Source of the DNA: JAGVYE01 sp964502785
GTDB taxonomy: Archaea > Nanobdellota > Nanobdellia > Woesearchaeales > GW2011-AR9
DNA: 14,654 nucleotides
NCBI GenBank assembly: GCA_964502785.1
Contig: CAZCXW010000032.1
Location: 1 to 14,654 of the forward strand
Direction of reading: 5' to 3'
The notes below the pieces were generated by a model that saw nothing but the letters and a program-made list of their open reading frames with translations, ran no database searches and was not told where the DNA came from. The translations under genes and the position numbers were made by a program. Positions 1 to 6,116 of the stretch are shown here, piece by piece. Every line of letters begins with the position of its first letter. Positions within the stretch are counted from its first letter, which is position 1.

Positions 1-147
1 AGGGTGATTGAAGACGGCATGCCGGCATCCGAGATCGACATCTGTAGAAATGACCTTCCCGACAGAATATACGGGGAAGCCATCGGCTCAAACTATCAAG
101 GGCAATGCGGTCCGCGTCCGAGCAAGTTCTTTAAGCAGAGTTGGTAG
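1..147 (+). CDS. C-terminal fragment of an unrecognised protein (5' end outside window)
   Basis: Frame 1 is open from the first base to a TAG at 145-147, giving 48 residues and no start inside the window that must be the true one (an internal ATG lies at 19). The tail is hydrophilic, with two cysteines (in DICRND and GQCGPRP), and ends PSKFFKQSW. Base composition is much richer in G and C than the restriction-modification module that follows, so it probably belongs to the resident chromosome. I do not recognise the family. The two cysteines could be metal ligands, but nothing else supports that. Being open from the window edge, it could also be a chance open frame. Confidence 0.5.
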   Translation, partial: RVIEDGMPASEIDICRNDLPDRIYGEAIGSNYQGQCGPRPSKFFKQSW

Positions 148-160
148 TTTTTACTACTAA

Positions 161-247
161 TCTCACTCTGGCGCAGATCAAGCAGAAAAATTAGAATCTC
201 TGATAAGAGAAGCGGATGTGGTGAGCTTTGAGACTGCAAACTGGTGA
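161..247 (+). pseudogene. Possible decayed gene remnant without start
   Basis: A frame open from TAA (158-160) to TGA (245-247) encodes 28 residues beginning SHSGADQAEKLESL and ending DVVSFETANW. It has protein-like character (an amphipathic helix followed by a DVVSFE strand), but it has no start codon or ribosome binding site and lies in a different frame from the fragment ending at 147. It may be the tail of a gene broken by frameshift or insertion of the neighbouring restriction-modification module. The opposite strand also has an open frame here, so at most one of the two is real. Confidence 0.2.
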
Positions 248-345
248 ATCATTAATGCCAACATTCTTGTTTCTTTCTGCCCATTTAATTCGGAAACTAA
301 ACTAAGAAAAAACTGTTCTTCGGATATAGTTTTATGTTTTATCAT
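178..345 (-). CDS. Possible small protein, 55 residues, unrecognised
   Basis: Reading the minus strand, an ATG at 345 opens 55 codons to a TGA at 178-180 (starts MIKHKTISEEQF, ends SLIRDSNFSA). Residues 10-45 could form helices. There is no Shine-Dalgarno, but the self-complementary TTTATAAA at 373-380 lies about 31 bases upstream of this ATG, so a near-leaderless transcript is possible from the same box that serves the endonuclease gene in the other direction. No family is recognised. It overlaps the plus-strand remnant at 161-247 and may be a chance frame. Confidence 0.3.
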   Translation of the reverse strand: MIKHKTISEEQFFLSLVSELNGQKETRMLALMIHQFAVSKLTTSASLIRDSNFSA

Positions 346-372
346 ATTCAGTACTTTAAAAACGCCATAATC

Positions 373-380
373 TTTATAAA
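373..380 (+). promoter_or_regulatory. Archaeal TATA box for the restriction-modification genes
   Basis: TTTATAAA preceded by TAATC, centred 39 bases before the endonuclease ATG, placing transcription start near 403. A GGTGG Shine-Dalgarno follows at 407-411. The 16 bases TAATCTTTATAAACTT recur exactly upstream of the membrane-protein gene at 10465. The octamer is its own reverse complement and could also be used leftward. Confidence 0.6.
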
Positions 381-415
381 CTTACATATCGAAGAGTATA
401 CAAAAAGGTGGTTCC

Positions 416-1132
416 ATGGATTTTACTGAAATTAAAGCTCGTTTTCAAAAATTTGAAAAAAAGAACGGTAAAAATGCTTTTCTCAAAATAGATGAATTTC
501 TTAATGGAATTAAAGAAGAATATCTTAAGATTAGAACCAAAGAATATATGAAACTGGGCATCTCTCAGAATGAAGCCCATAATAAAGCCCGCCAATCTTG
601 GAGACCAAAAGTCGGATCATTTTTAGAACAGTTAGTAAGTTATATGATTGAAGAGTTCTGTAAAAATTATAAGATTAAGATATCTTCAGATAAAGCATTA
701 AAGAAAGAACAACTTGACAAAGAATTAGCAACCTTAAGAAGTATGATGCTAATCCATTTTGGAGATTATTCTATTCTTCCTGATGCCGACCTTGTTTTAT
801 ATAGATGGGATTCTAAACTTGAAAAAGTAAAAGTCTTTTGTATCCTTTCACTTAAGACTTCTTTCAGAGAAAGATTTACCGAAACACCTTATTGGAAATT
901 AAAATTAAAGCAAAACCCCATTACCGAGAATATTAAAGTGTTTATGGTAACTCCAGATAACACTGATGAAATAAGTTATGCTGATTCTAAAAATGGCCCT
1001 CGCAAAGGAAGAATTATCTTAGAATATGAATTAGATGGTATTTATATGGCAAGAGAAGAATTTGATGCCACGAAAAAAATAAAGAATCTTCATCATTTAT
1101 TTGAAGATTTAAAGAAAATTGTGAGCGAATAA
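416..1132 (+). CDS. Type II restriction endonuclease, CCGG family (BsaWI-like)
   Basis: A 238-residue protein, read as the nuclease of a type II restriction-modification system that would cut DNA at a site with a CCGG core. What is seen: a helical N-terminal region (1-80) with a conserved-looking E71 in GSFLEQLV; PDADLVL at 122-128; then SLK at 145-147 directly followed by SFRERF (149-154). Enzymes of the Cfr10I/NgoMIV/BsaWI group have an R-(D/E)-R motif that reads CCGG and an active site of the form PD...(S/T)xK with a displaced glutamate. D123/D125, S145, K147 and R151-E152-R153 fit that layout, and E152 or E156 may be the displaced acid. The methyltransferase gene follows one base after the stop, as expected for a matched pair. 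The start is set by GGTGG at 407-411 and a TATA box at 373. Codons are very AT-rich compared with genes from 2655 onward, suggesting acquisition. The exact flanking-base specificity (WCCGGW in BsaWI) is inference. Confidence 0.8.
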   Translation: MDFTEIKARFQKFEKKNGKNAFLKIDEFLNGIKEEYLKIRTKEYMKLGISQNEAHNKARQSWRPKVGSFLEQLVSYMIEEFCKNYKIKISSDKALKKEQLDKELATLRSMMLIHFGDYSILPDADLVLYRWDSKLEKVKVFCILSLKTSFRERFTETPYWKLKLKQNPITENIKVFMVTPDNTDEISYADSKNGPRKGRIILEYELDGIYMAREEFDATKKIKNLHHLFEDLKKIVSE

Positions 1133-1133
1133 A

Positions 1134-2072
1134 ATGCAACACTTAAACAAAATAATTAATGGAGATGTTTTAGAGGTAATGAAAAAAATACCAAGCAATA
1201 GTGTTCATTTAGCTATTACTTCTCCCCCTTATAACGTAGGTAAGGATTACGATTCTCATAATGACCAGATGGATTATAAAGAATATTTAGATTGGTTAAA
1301 TAAAGTTTGGAAAGAAACAAAAAGAATTCTTGTTCCGGGAGGAAGATTCTGTTTAAATATCGCCCCTACGGGAATTAAAGAATTTGTTCCTATCCATCAC
1401 GATTTTACTAATCAATTTAGAAAATTAGGAATGCTCTTTAGAACAGAAATAATTTGGTATAAACAAACTATGTTAAAAAGAACTGCTTGGGGGAGCTTTA
1501 AGAGTCCGTCCAATCCCCATATTGTTCCTTCTTGGGAATATGTATTAATATTTTCTAAAGAGAAAAATAAGTTAGAGGGAAGTTCTGAAAATGCTGATAT
1601 CACTAAAGATGAATTTATGAAATTTTCTGATGGCATGTGGTACATCCCTCCACAAACACAAAGAAATGGACATCCAGCACCATTTCCGGAAGAGTTAATT
1701 TACCGGTTGATAAAATTTTATAGTTTTAAAGGAAACACAGTCTTAGATATGTTTGGAGGTACTGGGACTGTTGCATTGGTTTCTTCTAAGAATGATAGAA
1801 ATTTTATCCATATCGATTTATCAGAAGAATATTGTAGAACTGCTGAAAAGAGAATAAAATCATTTCTTACTCAATCAAAAATAGACACATTTGAATCAAA
1901 AAAAGTGAAGAGTAGTCATGAAAATGATAATGTTTTACCAAGAAATTTAGTAATTACAAACAAAGAGTTAACTGATTTTTCAATACCAACAACAATTAGT
2001 ATTAACGAAATAACTACCTCTCCGATTCCCCCACACCCTGACGTAACTTTGCTTCGCAACAAATCTTCTTAA
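1134..2072 (+). CDS. DNA methyltransferase, beta class, SPPY type (probable m4C), partner of the endonuclease
   Basis: A 312-residue methyltransferase that would use S-adenosylmethionine to protect the host site cut by the upstream nuclease. Motif order is that of the beta class: catalytic motif IV TSPPYNVG near the N terminus (29-36), a central stretch likely to include target recognition (about 75-180), then the SAM-binding motif I VLDMFGGTGT at 203-212 followed by acidic D228 in HIDLSEEY. SPPY rather than DPPY favours N4-cytosine as the target, although some SPPY enzymes act on adenine. The last 60 residues (from about 250) are low in motifs and rich in polar residues. The start is one base after the nuclease stop (TAA-A-ATG), with no strong Shine-Dalgarno, so translation is probably coupled. 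The gene itself contains TCCGGA (1685-1690) and ACCGGT (1702-1707), sites the partner nuclease would cut if it is WCCGGW-specific. Composition is AT-rich like the nuclease gene. Confidence 0.88.
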   Translation: MQHLNKIINGDVLEVMKKIPSNSVHLAITSPPYNVGKDYDSHNDQMDYKEYLDWLNKVWKETKRILVPGGRFCLNIAPTGIKEFVPIHHDFTNQFRKLGMLFRTEIIWYKQTMLKRTAWGSFKSPSNPHIVPSWEYVLIFSKEKNKLEGSSENADITKDEFMKFSDGMWYIPPQTQRNGHPAPFPEELIYRLIKFYSFKGNTVLDMFGGTGTVALVSSKNDRNFIHIDLSEEYCRTAEKRIKSFLTQSKIDTFESKKVKSSHENDNVLPRNLVITNKELTDFSIPTTISINEITTSPIPPHPDVTLLRNKSS

Positions 2073-2359
2073 CTCTATTAGAAAAAACTCCTATAAGAAT
2101 TCTTATTACCTACTACGGCAGCCCCTAAAGCTTCAGCAATGGAAAAACTCTGCGCTCCTCGCCTGCGGGCTGCGGTGCTCGGGTGGGGGACGGTCGCTCA
2201 CGAGCTACGGCTCGCTGCGGCTCGCATTTTCTTCTACCATCGCTCCCTAGAACCCCACCAAACATAACAAGATAATGTTTAATTTTTCCGTTGCTTTGGA
2301 ACTGCACAAAGTGAACTTCAGCTTCTTAACGGGGCTGCCTTTGCCTATGCTTAAAACGA
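2073..2359. other. Gene-free spacer with a GC-rich island
   Basis: No convincing coding sequence. Between about 2150 and 2228 the DNA switches abruptly from AT-rich to strongly GC-rich and then back. The island carries the short tandem repeat CGGCTCGC at 2209-2216 and 2219-2226 (10-base period) and a hairpin CGAGC-TACG-GCTCG at 2201-2214. GGCAGCCCC at 2117-2125 reappears inverted as GGGGCTGCC at 2331-2339, bracketing the island, which could mark the ends of a small inserted element. A 60-codon minus-strand frame here has a proline/arginine-rich translation typical of GC-rich non-coding DNA and is not called. Confidence 0.5.
2201..2228. repeat. GC-rich hairpin plus short tandem repeat
   Basis: CGAGC (2201-2205), TACG loop, GCTCG (2210-2214) forms a 5-bp hairpin. 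It overlaps two copies of CGGCTCGC spaced by two bases (2209-2216, 2219-2226). The stretch is far more GC-rich than the DNA on either side. Confidence 0.6.
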
Positions 2360-2560
2360 CGTATACTAAAATGCGCTAGAATTCGAACATTATTTGGCGC
2401 ATTTTATATATACTAAAAGCACTAAATATTCAAACTTATTGTTAGTGCTTTTATATATATAAATGCAATTAAAATATATTTGAAAACTAATTGTACTAAT
2501 TGCTTTTAGTATATATAAAAATCATTAATATGTTCGATTTCTAATGATTTTTAGTATAAG
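2360..2560. repeat. Array of four covarying stem-loops with overall dyad symmetry
   Basis: Four hairpins occupy one 200-base stretch. Their stems are 2367-2378/2395-2406 (with one G-T pair), 2414-2425/2442-2453 (12 of 12), 2460-2471/2497-2508 (11 of 12) and 2516-2527/2542-2553 (12 of 12). Every stem begins TAAA and ends TTTA, while the inner bases differ completely between hairpins and stay complementary. Loops are 16, 16, 25 and 14 bases; the third carries a 9-base tandem duplication (ACTAATTG twice, 2486-2493 and 2495-2502), which if removed restores a 16-base loop. Loops share GTTCGAA or TTTGAA, in one orientation in hairpins 1-2 and inverted in 3-4. Spacers mirror each other: TATATAC (2407-2413) against GTATATA (2509-2515), outer CGTATAC against GTATAAG, and a central TATATA. 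The axis falls between 2456 and 2457. I know no named element with this design. Confidence 0.85.
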
Positions 2561-2626
2561 TAAACGGTAAGGAGCTTTTCAGGGTTATAGCATATACTGT
2601 AAGAATGTCAACCTCTCCAAACATTT

Positions 2627-2634
2627 TTTAAATA
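2627..2634 (+). promoter_or_regulatory. TATA box for the TYW1 gene
   Basis: TTTAAATA centred about 24.5 bases before the ATG at 2655, which would make the TYW1 mRNA leaderless. No Shine-Dalgarno is present before the start, in agreement. The box lies 66 bases beyond the stem-loop array. Confidence 0.55.
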
Positions 2635-2654
2635 ACCTCTTTTTTCCTTAACAT

Positions 2655-3821
2655 ATGTTAACTCCGGAAGCAAGGGCTGAATTGGAAAAACAGCAGTATC
2701 GCATCATCGGCAGCCACAGCGCGGTCAAAACATGCGGCTGGACAAAGAATATGATCAAAGGAGAAGGAGGTTGCTACAAGTTAAAATTCTATGGCATCAT
2801 GAGCAACCAATGTATGCAGATGACGACGTCCATCAGCTGCGCCAACAGGTGCACGTTCTGCTGGCGAGGGTACAAGGCGCCGGTAAGCAAAGAATGGAAG
2901 TGGGATATCGATAACCCAGAATTGATTTTGCAAGGAAGCCTAAAAGCTCATCATGATTTGTTGGTTGGTTTCAAAGGAAATCCGAAAGCAAATAAAGCGG
3001 CTTACGCCAAATCCAGAGAAGTGAGGCATGTGGCGTTATCATTAACAGGAGAACCGATTATTTACCCGCGGATTAATGAGCTACTGGATCTTTTCAATAA
3101 AAGTTATGTTTCCACATTCTTAGTTACTAATGCGCAATATCCAGAACAAATACGCGATCTTAAGCCTGTAACGCAATTGTATGTCAGTCTCGATGCTCCG
3201 GAACAGCACATGCTTAAAGAAGTCGATAAGCCGCTTTTCGCCGATTATTGGGAAAGGCTGAATAAAAGTTTAGAATATCTGAGCCAGAAAAAACTGCGGA
3301 CATGTATACGGTTAACGATGGTAAAAGGCGTGAATGATACAATGTTTGACCGGTATGCAGAAATGATAAAAAAAGGAAATCCTGATTTTATTGAAGTGAA
3401 ATCGTACATGCATGTGGGCCCTTCCCGGCAAAGGCTGAATAAGGAAAATATGCCTCTTCACGAAGATATTGTTAAATATTGCCAGGAATTGGTGCAGTAT
3501 CTTCCTGATCATGAAATTGTTTCTGAACACATTCCCAGCCGCGTGATCATGCTGGCAAAGAAAAAATATAAGATTGATGGAGTTTGGCAGACTTGGATTG
3601 ATTTTGAGAAGTGGCATGAATTCGTAAACTCCGGGAAAGACTTCAATACTCTTGATTATGTGAAAAAAACTCCCCAGGTCGGATTAAGCGGCAAAGGAAC
3701 GATAGATCACATGCCTGAAGATGTTAGGAAAAAATATCTTCAAGAACATCCCGAGATTGTTTTTGCTGATGAGAAAACAAGTGAATTGAGTTTTTATGAA
3801 CCTGAGCAGGAAATAAAATAG
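2655..3821 (+). CDS. taw1: 4-demethylwyosine synthase, TYW1 (archaeal radical SAM tRNA-modifying enzyme)
   Basis: Builds the tricyclic base of wybutosine derivatives at G37 of tRNA-Phe by joining a two-carbon unit from pyruvate to N1-methylguanosine. The 388-residue protein shows both iron-sulfur centres of the archaeal enzyme: the radical SAM motif C62-x3-C66-x2-C69 in CANRCTFCWRG, and three N-terminal cysteines C27, C40 and C53, matching the positions that bind the second [4Fe-4S] cluster. It also has TGEP at 131-134 (the GGE-type SAM-contacting motif), SLDAP in the barrel, and the conserved YMHVGPSRQRL segment. The C-terminal 60 residues are longer than in many archaeal homologues, which may be lineage-specific. 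The start is chosen by a TATA box at 2627 giving a leaderless mRNA. Transcription converges on the kinase gene at 3849. In archaea the gene is usually called taw1. Confidence 0.93.
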   Translation: MLTPEARAELEKQQYRIIGSHSAVKTCGWTKNMIKGEGGCYKLKFYGIMSNQCMQMTTSISCANRCTFCWRGYKAPVSKEWKWDIDNPELILQGSLKAHHDLLVGFKGNPKANKAAYAKSREVRHVALSLTGEPIIYPRINELLDLFNKSYVSTFLVTNAQYPEQIRDLKPVTQLYVSLDAPEQHMLKEVDKPLFADYWERLNKSLEYLSQKKLRTCIRLTMVKGVNDTMFDRYAEMIKKGNPDFIEVKSYMHVGPSRQRLNKENMPLHEDIVKYCQELVQYLPDHEIVSEHIPSRVIMLAKKKYKIDGVWQTWIDFEKWHEFVNSGKDFNTLDYVKKTPQVGLSGKGTIDHMPEDVRKKYLQEHPEIVFADEKTSELSFYEPEQEIK

Positions 3822-3848
3822 CTCTTAAGAGATTTGAACTTCTATAAA

Positions 3849-4343
3849 TTAAGGCTTAGGCAAATGAGAAAGAAGCGCTTTAATACATTCATCTAATGGT
3901 CTGTTTATGTCGATGACTGTTCCATAATCAAATTCAGCCGCTTTTTTATATACTGCTCTGGCGGCGTCTTCGCCATGAGTTTTGGTTCGTTCTTTATCTC
4001 TTGCGATGCAGATTTCCAATGGGGCTTTTAGAGTGAAAACATGATGAGGAAAATCTAATCTGTCAATTAAATCCTCAACCTGTGACTTCCAGTAAAAATT
4101 GCCGTCAAAGATAACAGGCTTGCCACGATTCAAAATCCGTCTTGCCTGAGGAATTATTATTTCATTGGCTTTGATAAAACTTCTTTGCGAGATATAACCA
4201 GCTTCTTTATCTTTTGTTAAATCATGTTCATCAAGAACCCTATCAACTGCGAAATGTTTTGCGTTTAAGATTTTGGATAACCTTTCAGCTATTGTAGATT
4301 TTCCGCATCCTAATGGTCCACGAATGATAATGTAAAAGCTCAT
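3849..4343 (-). CDS. P-loop kinase-like protein (AAA_33 type)
   Basis: A 164-residue ATP-binding protein of the small-molecule or nucleotide kinase fold. Walker A is GPLGCGKST at residues 9-17. A strand followed by an acidic residue (PVIFDGNFYW, 77-85) fits the Walker B or substrate-binding region. ARDKERTKTHGEDAARAVYKK (114-134) looks like the arginine-rich LID helix, and an aspartate-rich VIDINRPLDE segment ends the fold. Size and order fit predicted kinases related to shikimate, gluconate or polynucleotide kinases, but the substrate cannot be read from sequence. It is divergent from argS and convergent with TYW1, the two stops being 28 bases apart with the palindrome CTCTTAAGAG at 3822-3831 between them. 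An ATTTAA on the minus strand (4368-4373) lies about 27 bases upstream of the ATG, so a leaderless mRNA is likely. Confidence 0.75.
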   Translation of the reverse strand: MSFYIIIRGPLGCGKSTIAERLSKILNAKHFAVDRVLDEHDLTKDKEAGYISQRSFIKANEIIIPQARRILNRGKPVIFDGNFYWKSQVEDLIDRLDFPHHVFTLKAPLEICIARDKERTKTHGEDAARAVYKKAAEFDYGTVIDINRPLDECIKALLSHLPKP

Positions 4344-4382
4344 AAATAAACGTTGAGGAGAGAGCGTTAAATGAACATAATG

Positions 4383-4390
4383 TATATAAA
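4383..4390 (+). promoter_or_regulatory. TATA box for argS-cutA
   Basis: TATATAAA centred about 28 bases before the argS ATG at 4415, predicting a start within a few bases of that codon. No Shine-Dalgarno is seen, in keeping with a leaderless mRNA. A second A/T box (TTTATAAA, 4401-4408) is too close to that ATG to serve it. Confidence 0.5.
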
Positions 4391-4414
4391 GTTCTCTTAT
4401 TTTATAAAAAGATT

Positions 4415-6112
4415 ATGGGTCTGCAACAGGATACGGACTTTAAACAGGAAATTATCGCTCTTCTGGTCAAAGCTTCAAGGCTATCAAAACAAGAAATCGA
4501 GCTTCTTGTGGCGGCGCCTCCCGATCCTAAAATGGGCGACTATGCGTTTCCTTGTTTTAAATTAGGAAAAAATCCGCATGCGGAGGCTGAAAATCTTCGC
4601 AAGAGAATCACATTGCCGGCATTTGTTTCTAAGCTGGAAGTGGCGGGGCCTTATCTTAATTTCTTTTTGGATAAAAAAAATGTGGCGATGGAAACAATGA
4701 AAGCCATCAAAAAACAAAAAAATAAATTTGGTTCTGCCCATAATAAAAAAAAAGTGGTGATTGAGTATTGCGGACCAAATACCAATAAGCCGCTTCATCT
4801 GGGGCATGTTCGAAATGTGGCTCTGGGAAATACAATGTGCCGTCTGCTTGCTTTCCAAGGCAATAGCGTCCATCCTGTAAATATCATTAACGATCGAGGA
4901 ATTCATATCTGTCAATCAATGTTGGCATATCAGAAATGGGGAAAAGGGAAATTACCGGACAAGAAAGGAGATCATTTCGTCGGTGATTTTTACGTCTTGT
5001 TCGTACAAAAACAGAAAGAAAATCCTGAACTGAAAAACGAAGCACAGGAGATTCTCATAAAATGGGAAGATAAAGATCCGGAAATACGAAAGTTATGGAA
5101 AAAAATGAATACCTGGGTTTTAACAGGGTTTGCGAAAACATACAAACGCTTTGGCATCTCATTTGATAAAGAATATTTTGAATCCGAAATTTATGAACAA
5201 GGAAAAGAGGTAGTTTTCGAGGGGTTGGAGAAAGGAATTTTTACCAAGGATGACACGAAAGCAATTGTTGCTCCTCTTGAAAATCATGGAATTCCAAATA
5301 AAATAATTCTGCGCGCGGATGGAACGAGCGTATATATTACTCAAGATCTCTATCTCGCGCTGCAGCGCTATAAAGATTACAAATTTGAGACGATGATTTA
5401 TGTCGTAGCTTCAGAACAGCGTCTGCATTTCCAACAGTTGTTTAAGATTCAGGAATTATTGCAGCGCCCATTTGCCAAAAACCTGTATCATTTAAGTTAT
5501 GGTCTCGTCAATCTGCCAAGCGGCCGTATGAAATCAAGAGAAGGAACAGTGGTTGATGCTGATGATCTCATGAATGAGATGGCTTCTCTCGCGGAAAAGG
5601 AAGTGCGCTCCCGTCATAAAAGCCTTTCAGAAAAGGAAATCCAGCGGAGAGCAGAATTCATCGGACTGGCAGCAATCAAATTTTTTATGATTCGGACAGA
5701 CCCGGCGCGAGATATTGTATTCAATCCGGAAGAATCGCTTAGTTTTGAAGGAGAAACAGGCCCCTACATACAATATACTCATGCCAGAGCCTGTTCCATT
5801 CTGGCGAAAGAAAAAAAAATCCCATTTAAATTATCGTATGAGAAAATAATTCCGATAGAACATGATCTTATTATTTTGTTAAGCAAATTCCCGCTCATCG
5901 TTCGAGAGGCTGCAGAGCAGTATAAACCGCATATTGTTGCTCATTATCTTCTTGAGTTGTCGCAAAAATTTAATGAATTTTACCATGCCTGCCCAGTATT
6001 ATCAGAAGAAAAAAAAGTTAAAGAGTTCCGTCTGGCGCTGGTCGACAGCGTCCGTCAAGTCGTAGCAAACGGGTTGACTTTATTAGGAATTCACCCTCCT
6101 GAAGAAATGTAG
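4415..6112 (+). CDS. argS: Arginyl-tRNA synthetase
   Basis: Charges tRNA-Arg with arginine using ATP; a class I cytoplasmic enzyme. The 565-residue length is normal. Domains in order are an N-terminal Add1-type tRNA-binding domain (1-90, with KMGDYAFPCF at 39-48), then the Rossmann catalytic core with the HIGH signature as HLGH at 128-131, inside PNTNKPLHLGHVRN. The second signature is MKSREG (372-377), the relaxed KMSKS usual for ArgRS. The C-terminal helical DALR anticodon-binding domain begins at GPYIQYTHARACS (449-461). The start at 4415 fits the TATA box 28 bases upstream and leaves the N-terminal domain complete. The next gene, cutA, starts four bases after the stop, so the two are probably co-transcribed; no functional link between them is implied by known biochemistry. 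Confidence 0.95.
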   Translation: MGLQQDTDFKQEIIALLVKASRLSKQEIELLVAAPPDPKMGDYAFPCFKLGKNPHAEAENLRKRITLPAFVSKLEVAGPYLNFFLDKKNVAMETMKAIKKQKNKFGSAHNKKKVVIEYCGPNTNKPLHLGHVRNVALGNTMCRLLAFQGNSVHPVNIINDRGIHICQSMLAYQKWGKGKLPDKKGDHFVGDFYVLFVQKQKENPELKNEAQEILIKWEDKDPEIRKLWKKMNTWVLTGFAKTYKRFGISFDKEYFESEIYEQGKEVVFEGLEKGIFTKDDTKAIVAPLENHGIPNKIILRADGTSVYITQDLYLALQRYKDYKFETMIYVVASEQRLHFQQLFKIQELLQRPFAKNLYHLSYGLVNLPSGRMKSREGTVVDADDLMNEMASLAEKEVRSRHKSLSEKEIQRRAEFIGLAAIKFFMIRTDPARDIVFNPEESLSFEGETGPYIQYTHARACSILAKEKKIPFKLSYEKIIPIEHDLIILLSKFPLIVREAAEQYKPHIVAHYLLELSQKFNEFYHACPVLSEEKKVKEFRLALVDSVRQVVANGLTLLGIHPPEEM

Positions 6113-6116
6113 AATC

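Noticed and set aside
2125..2307. A 60-codon minus-strand frame across the GC-rich island
   Set aside because: The translation is proline- and arginine-rich with no domain, no ribosome binding site, and derives mainly from the island's composition; a chance frame is more likely.
2377..2541. tRNA T-arm resemblance of the GTTCGAA loops
   Set aside because: The loop core matches the TpsiC loop by eye, but there is no acceptor, D or anticodon arm and the stem lengths are wrong.
2360..2560. CRISPR array
   Set aside because: There is regular spacing, but the would-be spacers are themselves palindromic and share a loop core, orientation flips halfway, and no cas gene is near.
2360..2560. Integron attC sites or IS200/IS605 ends
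   Set aside because: Variable stems with fixed ends recall attC, but no integrase or TnpA/TnpB gene is in the window, there are no gene cassettes between the hairpins, and the two-and-two dyad layout is not theirs.
416..3821. Depletion of WCCGGW sites as a sign of long restriction-modification residence
   Set aside because: Several TCCGGA and ACCGGT sites are present in the window, so there is no visible avoidance.
4562..4915. A 117-codon minus-strand frame inside argS
   Set aside because: It lies wholly antisense to a strongly conserved gene and its translation has no domain or promoter support.
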